NCBI GenBank assembly: GCA_964570785.1
Contig: CAZMZG010000019.1
Coordinates: 1 to 27,438 of the forward strand
Source: Thermatribacter sp964570785
GTDB lineage: Bacteria; Atribacterota; Atribacteria; Atribacterales; Thermatribacteraceae
Direction of reading: 5' to 3'
DNA length: 27,438 nt
Position 1 is the stretch's first letter. Every line of letters begins with the position of its first letter. The position numbers were made by a program, and so were the translations under genes. Shown in pieces: positions 1-6,761 of this stretch. Below the pieces are notes generated by a model that worked only from the letters and a program-made list of their open reading frames with translations, was not told where the DNA came from and made no database searches.

Positions 1-459
1 GTGAAAAGCTCCAGTGTTGGCTGCACCATCACCAAAGAAACAGACAGTTACCTTACCAGTATTTTTATAACGAGCAGTAAGCCCTGAGCCCACTGCGATG
101 GGAATTCCTCCACCCACGATACCATTGGCTCCCAGATTGCCAGCATCGAGATCAGCAATATGCAGAGAGCCCCCCTTGCCCTTGCAATATCCGGTTATCT
201 TACCGTAAAGCTCCGCCATCATCCGATCCAGCGTAGCTCCCTTGGCAATGCAGTGACCATGACCCCGGTGAGTGGAAGTGATGTAATCATCAGGGTTGAT
301 GGCATTGCAAGCACCCACCGCTACCGCTTCTTCGCCAATGTAAAGGTGAGTCGTCCCCCGAATACGGTCCTGCGCAAAAAGATCACTAACCGTTTCTTCA
401 AAGCGCCTGATGCGCAACATATCCCGATACATTTTGAGAAGTTTTTCTTTGGATTCCAT
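1..459 (-). CDS. TPP-dependent 2-oxoacid/acetoin dehydrogenase E1 alpha subunit (partial, N-terminal 153 residues)
   Basis: The gene starts at ATG 459 and runs off the left edge, so only the first 153 codons are visible. The translation reads like the alpha subunit of pyruvate, acetoin or branched-chain dehydrogenase E1. It has an N-terminal helix with RIRRFEE, then THLYIGEEAVAVG, the STHRGHGH segment, KGGSLH, and the thiamine-diphosphate/Mg motif start GDGAANTGAFH at the edge. Family members decarboxylate a 2-oxo acid and pass the acyl group to a lipoyl E2. The ribosome binding site is GGGAGG, 8 bases before the ATG. Only 16 bases separate it from the upstream zinc dehydrogenase, so it is the fifth gene of the SorC-led operon. 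An E1 beta gene would be expected beyond the edge. Substrate cannot be told from this fragment; acetoin, pyruvate or a polyol-derived keto compound are all possible. Confidence 0.9.
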   Translation of the reverse strand, partial: MESKEKLLKMYRDMLRIRRFEETVSDLFAQDRIRGTTHLYIGEEAVAVGACNAINPDDYITSTHRGHGHCIAKGATLDRMMAELYGKITGYCKGKGGSLHIADLDAGNLGANGIVGGGIPIAVGSGLTARYKNTGKVTVCFFGDGAANTGAFH

Positions 460-475
460 GAGCAAACCTCCCTCT

Positions 476-1513
476 TTAAGGCTTAACCACAATCTTGAGT
501 AAGTTTCCCGTGTTTGCTTCTTCGAGAGCCTGAGGCAGTTCTTCAAGAGAGACCACTTTGCTTATAAAACTCTTTCCATTGACTCTCCCTGAAGCCATCA
601 AGGAAAGAGCCAGGGCATTATGCAAGGGTGTAGAGCCTGAGGTACCATGCACAAAAATTTCCCTATAATGAATCAGGTTGGCATCTAACTGAATCAAACG
701 ATCATCACCAGGTAATCCACCAAAAAGATTAATCCTTGCCCGAGGTGCAGCATAAAGCAATGCCTCTTCCTGAGCTTTTTTTGCAGGAGCAGCAATGATA
801 ACCACGGTAGGTCCTATTCCTTCCGTTACCTCTTTAAGCACCTCGCCCAGATTCTCCTTTTTAGGATTTACATAGCGGTCAGCTCCGAATTGGCGAGCAA
901 GCTCCAGACGTTCTTCCTTGATTTCAGAAACAATAATCCGGGAAGCTCCCAGGGATTTAGCGAGGGCAATGTGCATGCACCCTACCGGCCCGGCTCCTAC
1001 AATCAGAACATAATCACCAACTCCTACCTGGGAAAGAAGTTGCCCGTTCAGGGCGCAAGCCAGGGGTTCGGCAATGGCTGCTTCTTCGAAGCTCAACCCC
1101 TCGGGAATCCGATTCAGGTTGCCTCCTTCCACCACCCGGCGAGGAATAACCATGTATTCTGCAAAACCCCCTGGATAGTGATAGCCCAGAGCTTTGAAGT
1201 TCTGGCACAAATTGGTCTGCCCTCTACGACAGAAAAAACAGACCCCGCAATGCACAATGGGAGCAACAGCTACTCTATCACCCACCTGGTAACCAGCTAC
1301 TCTGCTCCCTTTATCAGCAATCACCCCTGCTATCTCGTGACCAACAATCTGGGGTGGATGCACATTATGATGACCATGATGGAAAATACGCACATCGGTA
1401 CCACAGATAGCGCAGGCCTCAACTTTCAAAAGAATTTCATCATCTGCGAAGCGAGGAACTGGTTGTTCCTCAATTCGAATATCCTTTATCCCGTGAAAAA
1501 CTGCCGCCTTCAT
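476..1513 (-). CDS. Zinc-dependent alcohol/polyol dehydrogenase (MDR family)
   Basis: Medium-chain NAD(P)-dependent dehydrogenase of the sorbitol/threonine dehydrogenase type. Numbered from a GTG at 1522, catalytic zinc ligands are C40, H62-E63 and E152. The structural-zinc cysteines are C92, C95, C98 and C106, and the Rossmann motif VGAGPVG is at about 175-181. The true start is more likely ATG 1513 (residue 4 in that numbering): AAGGAG lies 8 bases before it, and it forms an ATGA overlap with the stop of the preceding gene. From the GTG the same SD would touch the start codon. Its length, about 345 residues, is normal. The operon context (sugar kinase, mannitol-phosphate-type dehydrogenase, E1 alpha) suggests oxidation of a sugar alcohol or related diol; the exact substrate is inferred only to that level. 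Confidence 0.92.
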   Translation of the reverse strand: MKAAVFHGIKDIRIEEQPVPRFADDEILLKVEACAICGTDVRIFHHGHHNVHPPQIVGHEIAGVIADKGSRVAGYQVGDRVAVAPIVHCGVCFFCRRGQTNLCQNFKALGYHYPGGFAEYMVIPRRVVEGGNLNRIPEGLSFEEAAIAEPLACALNGQLLSQVGVGDYVLIVGAGPVGCMHIALAKSLGASRIIVSEIKEERLELARQFGADRYVNPKKENLGEVLKEVTEGIGPTVVIIAAPAKKAQEEALLYAAPRARINLFGGLPGDDRLIQLDANLIHYREIFVHGTSGSTPLHNALALSLMASGRVNGKSFISKVVSLEELPQALEEANTGNLLKIVVKP

Positions 1514-2700
1514 CTTTTCCACTCCTTTTTCCGCTCACGCAATTTTTGGTATTCCTCAAGCACCCTGCAAGCGAAATTGCTTTCAGGGTCTATTTCACAA
1601 ACTTCCTGCAACACAACTTTTACACCCCTCTCCGCGATAATCTTTTGCAACTTCTGTGCTTCCTGGTCCTCAGACCAGTCATAAAGAAGTGCTGCAGCAA
1701 GACAGAGAGCCACAAATCTGGGGAAAACCTCTTGGGACATGCAGAGTGTGGCGGCTCCGACTATCCTGTCCTGGGGTTTTAACTTACGCAAGGGATCTCT
1801 GGCAACCCTCTGTACGGTATCCATGAGCAGAGGATTGGCAAAGCGTTCTCTGAGATCTTTCACAAGCTCTGCATGCTCCTGAGAGTCAAGGTCCGGGTAT
1901 TTTTGAAGTAAGGCTTTGCTTACTTCTTCCCAGGCTCCATCCAGAATAGCCGCAATCTCCTCATCTCCAATTGCCTGATGAATATAGCTATACCCCTTCA
2001 AATAGCCCCAGTAGGCCAAAACAGCATGTCCCAGATTGTGAATGAACAGCTTGCGATCCATTTCTGCTGCAAAGTTTTCAACCGGCACCAATCCTACAAG
2101 GCGAGGCATTTCGCCTTTTACCGCTTTTGCCTCGTAAGGCAAACGATAGTAGTTCTCGGCAACCAGAAAAAGAGGGTCATCCACGCCAAAGCGAGCATCC
2201 ACAACAGGCACCATGCGCGCTATTACCGTTCCCACAAAGCCAACCTTTTCTTCAACAAATTCCTTTTCATCCTCACCTTTCAGGTTTTCAAGCACCAGAT
2301 TTCGCAGCAGTTGAGGAGCGTTTTTTAGGTTTTCGCAACAAAGGACGTTAACCGTTGCTTCGCTCTTTCGATAACGTTCAGCAAGACCTCCAGCCAGAAG
2401 AGGTGCAATTGCGGGAAGATTTTGGGCTCCCACTGCAGTGGAAATAATCTCTGCAGAACCTATCGCCTGAAATATCTCCTCTTTCTGAAAAGGGAGAAAG
2501 GCTTTGATCCTATCTATCCTTAAATCAACACTGCTTCCATCTTTTTTAAGCAACCTGAGAGGATACCACCCCCGGCTGTTTAACTCTTTGACCAGGTCTT
2601 CCCTGGCTTCCACAAAAATCGTCTCCAGGCCTGATTCCCAGAAAAGATGAGCCAGGAAACCCCGACCAATGTTGCCTGCCCCAAACTGCACCCCAATCAA
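1510..2700 (-). CDS. Mannitol-1-phosphate 5-dehydrogenase-like polyol-phosphate dehydrogenase
   Basis: Long-chain polyol dehydrogenase of 396 residues. The N-terminal Rossmann domain opens with GAGNIGRGF at residues 7-15. The C-terminal catalytic domain has the family's lysine and asparagine/histidine motif, here KLFIHNLGHA at about 217-226. MtlD enzymes interconvert mannitol-1-phosphate and fructose-6-phosphate with NAD. The length is close to that of E. coli MtlD (about 380). It overlaps the upstream kinase by ATGA (2697-2700) and the downstream dehydrogenase by ATGA, so the three are translationally coupled. No phosphotransferase gene is visible here, so the phosphorylated substrate would have to come from the PfkB kinase or an unlinked transporter. 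Another hexitol or pentitol phosphate is possible. Confidence 0.85.
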   Translation of the reverse strand: MIGVQFGAGNIGRGFLAHLFWESGLETIFVEAREDLVKELNSRGWYPLRLLKKDGSSVDLRIDRIKAFLPFQKEEIFQAIGSAEIISTAVGAQNLPAIAPLLAGGLAERYRKSEATVNVLCCENLKNAPQLLRNLVLENLKGEDEKEFVEEKVGFVGTVIARMVPVVDARFGVDDPLFLVAENYYRLPYEAKAVKGEMPRLVGLVPVENFAAEMDRKLFIHNLGHAVLAYWGYLKGYSYIHQAIGDEEIAAILDGAWEEVSKALLQKYPDLDSQEHAELVKDLRERFANPLLMDTVQRVARDPLRKLKPQDRIVGAATLCMSQEVFPRFVALCLAAALLYDWSEDQEAQKLQKIIAERGVKVVLQEVCEIDPESNFACRVLEEYQKLRERKKEWKR

Positions 2701-3653
2701 TTTACTTCCCCTCCCAGATAGGCATGGTGAGCCTTCATGAATTCAGCAACTTTCTCAAAACTACCTACACCTTCAGTGGCCCCCATTTGCTGGACACACA
2801 TAGCTCCACAGGCATTGGCAAAACGACCCACCTGATACCAGTCCCAATCCCGAAGATAACCGAAAATAAATCCCGCCGCAAAAGCATCACCAGCCCCAGT
2901 TCCATCAACAGCTTTTACCACAAAAGGAGGAACCAACACTTTTTCCTGTGGGGTCACGATGAAGCTGCCCCGAGGACCCATTTTGATGGCTACCACCTGG
3001 ACTCCAAACCTTAGAAAAAATTCCCCAATCTCTGGAAGTTCTTCCTTTCCAGAAATTCTGGATGCTTCATCCTGATTGGAAATCAGGATGTCCAGATGAG
3101 GCAAGACTGGCCCCAGCAGGGAAAACCAGGAACCGGTATCGTCCCAAGCAGTGTCCAGAGAAGTAGTCTTACCCAGAGCTTTGGCTCTCTTTAAAAGCAA
3201 AGCTGTTTCTTCTCCATCGAAACCAGGCATCAAAAAACTTCCTGCAATATGCACCAGTTGAGAAGCCGCAAGCACTTCATCGCTTACATCCTGAGAGCGC
3301 AAAGTACAATTAGCTCCCGGATAGTGCAGAAAAGTCCGCTCTCCAGAAGAATCAAGCAGTACCATGGTAGCTGAAGTGTTTGCCTGATCGGTAAACTTTA
3401 TACCCGAAGCATCCAAGCCTTTTTTGCGCAAGGAATTGATGATAAACTCTCCCAATCCATCCCGGCCTACCTTACCCACAATTTGAACATCCTCTCCCAA
3501 TTTGTGAAGATCTACCCCCGTGTTATGAGCGCAACCTCCAACATGAAGGGACATTTCTTTTACCAGCAAAAGCTTTCCTTTCTCCGGGAAATCCTCAATA
3601 GGTCTTCCAATTAAATCCGCAACCAAAATCCCTACACAGAGCACTCGAGCCAC
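2697..3653 (-). CDS. PfkB/ribokinase-family sugar kinase
   Basis: ATP-dependent sugar kinase of 318 residues, full length for the family. The N-terminal substrate region has GGCAHNTGVDLHKLG. The C-terminal signature GTGAGDAFAAGF holds the anion hole and catalytic aspartate. The start is GTG 3653; AAGGAGGTG at the end of the regulator gene lies about 8 bases upstream, and the regulator's TAG ends just 2 bases before this start. It sits between the SorC regulator and a mannitol-phosphate-type dehydrogenase, so it probably phosphorylates the sugar, polyol or keto-sugar handled by this operon. The PfkB signature does not distinguish fructokinase, ribokinase, tagatose kinase and others. Confidence 0.9.
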   Translation of the reverse strand: MARVLCVGILVADLIGRPIEDFPEKGKLLLVKEMSLHVGGCAHNTGVDLHKLGEDVQIVGKVGRDGLGEFIINSLRKKGLDASGIKFTDQANTSATMVLLDSSGERTFLHYPGANCTLRSQDVSDEVLAASQLVHIAGSFLMPGFDGEETALLLKRAKALGKTTSLDTAWDDTGSWFSLLGPVLPHLDILISNQDEASRISGKEELPEIGEFFLRFGVQVVAIKMGPRGSFIVTPQEKVLVPPFVVKAVDGTGAGDAFAAGFIFGYLRDWDWYQVGRFANACGAMCVQQMGATEGVGSFEKVAEFMKAHHAYLGGEVN

Positions 3654-3655
3654 AC

Positions 3656-4621
3656 CTACACCTCCTTTTCCAAAGAATTCAAAATTTCCTGAGCAGTCAG
3701 CTCATCAGTAATCAAAATTTTTATAAAACTACCCCTCAGAGCCCCCAGAATAGCAGGTACTTTATTAGATCCACCAGCTATTCCAATCACGTTGCGCATG
3801 GAACGAAGGTCAGAAAGGGGCAGGGCCACAGTTCGGTCGTGCAAGGACGTTTCCAGAATACGACCATCCTGGTCATAGAACTGACCCACAATGTCACCCA
3901 CCGCACCTTGCTGACGTAAAAGTTCCAGCTCCTGATATTCAATGAAACCAGTCAGTGCATAAATTGAATAACGGGCATCCACTGCTCCGATACCCACCAA
4001 AGACCAATTTGCTTTCCGGGCAAGCTCCAGAGTTTTCTGGTTAATGCGTTCATTCAGATAAAAATCTCGTATCTCCTTATTCTCCACAACCGCCGGTGCA
4101 TAGAGGTAGTAGCACTCCCCATCAAAAATGGAAGCCAAACGCTCACCAATGGTATAGGGATTGAGAGAAGCGGAGGCCGTAAGTCCACCCACCAGGGTCA
4201 CAAACTTAAGGTTTTTTACTCCAGCATTTTTAACAGAAAGAGCAACCTGCTTCAGAGTTCTTCCCCAAGCTATACCTACCAGATCGCCATCCCGGAGAAC
4301 TCGCCCCAGATACCAGGCTCCCGCTTTACCCAGAACTTCAAAAACATTGCTCCGGGGGAAACAGGGCACTACCATAGCATCCTGCAAGGAAAACCGTTTG
4401 CAGATTTCCCTTTCAATACGCAGACAATTCCCAAAGGGGGACTCAATGGAAAAACGCACAATACCCAGCTTTTGAGCTTTATCAAGCAGGCGAGCGACTT
4501 TGGGCTGGGATAGGTTCAAGTGCTGGGCGATCTCGCGCTGCGTCAAACCTTCCATGTAGTGTAACCAGGCCACTCGGGCCATCAATTCCGTCTCTTCCAG
4601 AGAAAGCTCGCTGATCTTCAT
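3656..4621 (-). CDS. SorC/DeoR-type sugar-responsive transcriptional regulator
   Basis: The N-terminal helix-turn-helix (EGLTQREIAQHLNLSQPKVARLLDKA, given here in pieces: EGLTQREIAQHL then NLSQPKVARLLDKA) is followed by the SorC sugar-binding domain. That domain contains GDLVGIAWGRTL, VTLVGG and, near the end, the GIAGGSNKVPAILGAL phosphosugar-site stretch. The reading frame extends to 4672, but that region overlaps the promoter -10 box at 4658-4663. ATG 4621 (MKISELSLEE) is therefore the supported start and gives 321 residues, typical of SorC proteins. Its SD is poor. As first gene of the operon it is probably both autoregulator and pathway regulator, with a phosphorylated sugar as effector. 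The candidate operator lies just upstream of the start. Confidence 0.9.
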   Translation of the reverse strand: MKISELSLEETELMARVAWLHYMEGLTQREIAQHLNLSQPKVARLLDKAQKLGIVRFSIESPFGNCLRIEREICKRFSLQDAMVVPCFPRSNVFEVLGKAGAWYLGRVLRDGDLVGIAWGRTLKQVALSVKNAGVKNLKFVTLVGGLTASASLNPYTIGERLASIFDGECYYLYAPAVVENKEIRDFYLNERINQKTLELARKANWSLVGIGAVDARYSIYALTGFIEYQELELLRQQGAVGDIVGQFYDQDGRILETSLHDRTVALPLSDLRSMRNVIGIAGGSNKVPAILGALRGSFIKILITDELTAQEILNSLEKEV

Positions 4622-4625
4622 CTTA

Positions 4626-4656
4626 GAATTAGTATTCAGAATATGAATTTTAATTC
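4626..4656. promoter_or_regulatory. Candidate SorC-regulator operator (nested inverted repeats)
   Basis: Between the -10 box and the regulator start codon there is a perfect 11-bp palindrome TATTCAGAATA (4633-4643). It is enclosed by the outer arms GAATTA (4626-4631) and TAATTC (4651-4656), also exact reverse complements. The position over the transcription start and leader suits a repressor site. That the neighbouring SorC protein binds here is inferred from position. Confidence 0.45.
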
Positions 4657-4657
4657 G

Positions 4658-4686
4658 ATTATAACACCGCAAAAGGCTTTTATCCA
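4658..4686 (-). promoter_or_regulatory. Sigma-70-type promoter of the polyol operon
   Basis: On the minus strand TGGATA (4681-4686) and a perfect TATAAT (4658-4663) are 17 bp apart. Transcription would start near 4651, about 30 bases before ATG 4621. The -10 match is exact; the -35 box matches 4 of 6. Confidence 0.6.
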
Positions 4687-4747
4687 GCTTTTTTAATGAT
4701 TAAATATTTACTGCCTGCAATAGTATTCCAAACACTGGTTGGTTAAC

Positions 4748-5533
4748 TCAGGAAAGAGGAGAAGTGGCACAGGTTAAAACCATCACTTTTTTGCTCCCTG
4801 CTTTGAGAAGGGTTCTTGTCAAGCTTTCCACCGTGGCTCCCGAAGTGAACACATCGTCGACTATCAAAATCTCTTTATCAACCAGGTCACGAGGGTTCAT
4901 CACTTTAAAAGCATTTTTCAGATTTTTCTCTCGCTCCTTAGGAGAAAGTCCAACCTGAGGGAGTGTAGGCCTAACCCTCTCCACACCACCCAGGACTGGT
5001 ATGCCAAACTTCCGACCCAGGTAGCGAGCAAGCAAAAAAGATTGATTAAAACCTCGCTCCCACAGACGTTTCCTATGCAGAGGAACAGGCATCACTCCAT
5101 CGACCTCACGCAGAAAGGGATTCCACTCCAAATAATTCACCATAAGGTCCCCTAAAAAAGGGAGCAAGGTGGTGATGCCACGATACTTAAAAGCGTGGAT
5201 GCATTCTTTTAGAGGTGAATCATAAAGAGCTACCGATCGGGCAAAGGTGAAGGAAAACCTTTTTTTGCGACAATGTCGGCATATACTGCTTTGAGTGCTA
5301 TCAAGAGGCCTACCGCAAAAACTACAGATAGAACCAGCGAGAAGCTTGATTTTTACCAGACAGAGATTACAAAGTGGGAAACCTCCCTCAGGAATATAGT
5401 TCCCACAAACCACACAGTGCTGTGGAAAAAGAAAGTTTAAAAAGCTTTCTAAAAGCGAATTTTGTCTTTCACTCCTCCAACTCAGTAAATCAATTTGCCT
5501 AATGTTCAAGCCTCCTGCTCCATCTTCTGGCAA
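4748..5533 (-). CDS. comF: ComF-family amidophosphoribosyltransferase-like protein
   Basis: The N-terminal part has several CxxC pairs (C40/C43, C55/C58, then SICSFCG and ICRHC), as in the zinc-binding region of ComF/GntX proteins. The C-terminal half is a type I phosphoribosyltransferase with VPLHRKRLWERGFNQS and the PRPP motif ILIVDDVFTSGAT. In naturally competent bacteria ComF helps DNA uptake; in others its role is unclear. The start is uncertain. ATG 5533 would overlap the end of mutM by 28 bases. A TTG at 5509 would give a TTGA overlap with the mutM stop and has GGAG 8 bases upstream. Family members usually begin shortly before the first CxxC, so the first 15-25 residues may not be real. 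It is cotranscribed with mutM. Confidence 0.85.
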   Translation of the reverse strand: MPEDGAGGLNIRQIDLLSWRSERQNSLLESFLNFLFPQHCVVCGNYIPEGGFPLCNLCLVKIKLLAGSICSFCGRPLDSTQSSICRHCRKKRFSFTFARSVALYDSPLKECIHAFKYRGITTLLPFLGDLMVNYLEWNPFLREVDGVMPVPLHRKRLWERGFNQSFLLARYLGRKFGIPVLGGVERVRPTLPQVGLSPKEREKNLKNAFKVMNPRDLVDKEILIVDDVFTSGATVESLTRTLLKAGSKKVMVLTCATSPLS

Positions 5534-6309
5534 AAAGGACAGAAAAAAGTGCTCCGAGAGTTAATTTTTTTCCGCTGTATTTCCCGACCGCAAAAAGGAC
5601 AGGTTCTTCTCCCATAAACCAGCAAAAAATCCTGGAATCTACCCTCTTCTCCTTCTCCATGACTGAAGTCCCGAATGGTGGTGCCCTGAAGCTCTATAGC
5701 TTTCTTCAAAACCTCGAGGATGGTCACAAAGAGCTGCTCCTTCTTTTGCGCAGAAAGAGCTGACACCGGGGTACAGGGATGAATTCCCGCTCGAAAGAGA
5801 ATTTCATTCACGTATATATTGCCCAGTCCCGCTACATAGTGCTGATCCATAAGAAAATTCTTGATTCGAGCTTTCTTGCCTTCAAAAAGCTTCAAAAAAT
5901 TATCCAGAGTGAATTCAGGGGAAAGAGGGTCCAGGCCTATCCTGTTCCAGAAAGCTCTCTGTTGCGAAGAAAGTAGATACTCAAGACGGCCGAACTTCCT
6001 GACATCCAGATAGAAAAGCCAGCTTTCACAAAGACGAAACCCAAAGCGAAGGTGAGGCGAAGAAACCTTTTCTCGGGAGAACACGAAACGACCGGTCATT
6101 CCTAAGTGAGAGAGAATCCAGCTTTTGTCGCTGAGCTGAAAGAAGAGAAACTTCCCTTTGCGCAGTATGTCCTGAATCTTCTTCCCCTTAACCTTTTCTG
6201 GAGGCAAAACAAACTTAGAGTCAAGGCTCTCTACATCCAGGATCTCTCTACCCCTGACCCACTGCAAAAGCTCCCTGCGTACAACTTCGACTTCAGGAAG
6301 TTCGGGCAT
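5506..6309 (-). CDS. mutM: Formamidopyrimidine-DNA glycosylase (Fpg/MutM)
   Basis: Bifunctional base-excision-repair glycosylase/AP lyase that removes 8-oxoguanine and ring-opened purines. The N-terminus is the invariant PELPEVE, giving the catalytic Pro2 (Schiff base) and Glu3. The catalytic lysine region is RKGKFLFF. The helix-two-turn-helix has GLGNIYVNEILFRAGIHP, and the C-terminal zinc finger has paired cysteines CPFCG and CPFCQ. Length 267 is standard. AAGGGA lies about 7 bases before ATG 6309. An oxidative-damage repair enzyme in a presumed strict anaerobe is common. The gene is followed by comF, which it overlaps. Confidence 0.96.
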   Translation of the reverse strand: MPELPEVEVVRRELLQWVRGREILDVESLDSKFVLPPEKVKGKKIQDILRKGKFLFFQLSDKSWILSHLGMTGRFVFSREKVSSPHLRFGFRLCESWLFYLDVRKFGRLEYLLSSQQRAFWNRIGLDPLSPEFTLDNFLKLFEGKKARIKNFLMDQHYVAGLGNIYVNEILFRAGIHPCTPVSALSAQKKEQLFVTILEVLKKAIELQGTTIRDFSHGEGEEGRFQDFLLVYGRRTCPFCGREIQRKKINSRSTFFCPFCQKMEQEA

Positions 6310-6344
6310 ATTCAGTTCCCTTAAAAAGTTTAAAAGACCAGCAA

Positions 6345-6373
6345 AACATACCGCTTCAGAACCAATGCAACAA
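6345..6373 (-). promoter_or_regulatory. Candidate mutM-comF promoter
   Basis: On the minus strand TTGTTG (6368-6373) is followed after 17 bp by TATGTT (6345-6350), placing the start about 30 bases before the mutM ATG. Both boxes are imperfect but the spacing is ideal. Confidence 0.4.
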
Positions 6374-6376
6374 TTT

Positions 6377-6396
6377 CTTGGTCAATTTGACCCAAG
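6377..6396. repeat. Palindrome upstream of the mutM promoter
   Basis: GGTCAATTTGACC at 6380-6392 is an exact inverted repeat (GGTCAA-T-TTGACC). CTT and AAG extend the arms across one bulged base. It lies immediately upstream of the mutM -35 box, between divergent promoters, so it may be a protein-binding site. No regulator can be named. Confidence 0.35.
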
Positions 6397-6422
6397 CTAA
6401 AAACCAAAAAGCCTTTCAAGAC

Positions 6423-6452
6423 TTGTCCAATTCTTAAAAAAACCCTTATAAT
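6423..6452 (+). promoter_or_regulatory. Strong rightward promoter about 310 bases before the ABC operon
   Basis: TTGTCC (6423-6428) and a perfect TATAAT (6447-6452) are separated by 18 bp, so transcription would begin near 6459. The first gene on this strand starts only at 6762, leaving a leader of about 300 bases or a separate small RNA. Confidence 0.6.
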
Positions 6453-6475
6453 ATACATGCAAACTGTAATTTTTC

Positions 6476-6540
6476 AAGCTCCTGAGGAGGGGGCCTGGGG
6501 AGCTCGTTAAAGTTTTTACCCACCTGGGAGCTCCCCGGGT
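6476..6540 (+). ncRNA. Putative structured leader or small RNA element
   Basis: Bases 6493-6505 can pair with 6528-6540 in a 13-bp stem. Its core is GGGGAGCTC/GAGCTCCCC with two G-U pairs, and the loop is 22 nt. Upstream, AGCTCC (6477-6482) can pair instead with GGAGCT (6499-6504), and CTCC-TGA-GGAG (6479-6489) forms a small hairpin, so mutually exclusive folds are possible. It begins within 20-35 bases of the predicted start of the 6423-6452 promoter. It does not match the riboswitch, 6S, SRP or tmRNA consensus sequences I can recall. No T-run follows, so it is not a simple terminator. The function is unknown. Confidence 0.4.
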
Positions 6541-6583
6541 GAACAACGCTCGGAAAAACATAACACGAAAGCTAATGAAAATC

Positions 6584-6607
6584 AAGTGACTCTTCAAGTA
6601 ACTCTTC
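6584..6607 (+). repeat. Tandem direct repeat, two 12-bp units
   Basis: AAGTGACTCTTC (6584-6595) is followed directly by AAGTAACTCTTC (6596-6607), with one mismatch. Abutting direct repeats at nearly one helical turn are a common layout for response-regulator sites upstream of promoters. Here they lie about 45-65 bases before the candidate promoter nearest the ABC operon. Confidence 0.5.
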
Positions 6608-6761
6608 ACGTAGGGGAATCCACTTCTTTTTTAGCTTCTCTGGAACTTTTTGAGAAAATCCATAATAATATATATCTTGAGTGTTTTTTATCTGTTTTTT
6701 GTCTTTTGGCTGTACATTTACATTTTCTTCATTCAGGAAAGGGGGGTAAAAGTAAACTCAC

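Larger units (their letters stand above)
6310..6761. other. 450-base gene-free interval between mutM and the ABC operon
   Basis: No convincing coding region was seen. A 70-codon minus-strand frame (6397-6609) runs through the GC-rich hairpin and an exact promoter, has no recognisable motif, and is judged spurious. The interval holds the mutM promoter (6345-6373), a palindrome (6377-6396) and a strong rightward promoter (6423-6452). It also holds a structured segment (about 6476-6540), a tandem repeat (6584-6607) and an AT-rich stretch (about 6650-6680) that could contain a second rightward promoter, TTGAGA at 6650 followed by TATATC at 6671. The last 80 bases are T-rich and lead to a purine run at 6736-6746. 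Confidence 0.6.

Noticed and set aside
890..1684. Plus-strand frame of 264 codons antisense to the zinc dehydrogenase
   Set aside because: It lies wholly opposite genes with clear family motifs, has no recognisable domain, and is explained by codon bias of the minus-strand gene.
3656..4672. SorC regulator starting at 4672
   Set aside because: The first 17 codons overlap the -10 box of the operon's own promoter and precede the usual N-terminus.
6397..6609. 70-codon minus-strand frame in the mutM-ABC interval
   Set aside because: It crosses an exact TATAAT promoter and a GC-rich hairpin, has no SD or motif, and its composition follows the structured DNA.
6476..6660. 6S RNA, SRP RNA or a known riboswitch
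   Set aside because: The long closing stem with central bubble of 6S and the conserved SRP tip are missing, and no riboswitch consensus I know fits; kept only as an unclassified structured element.
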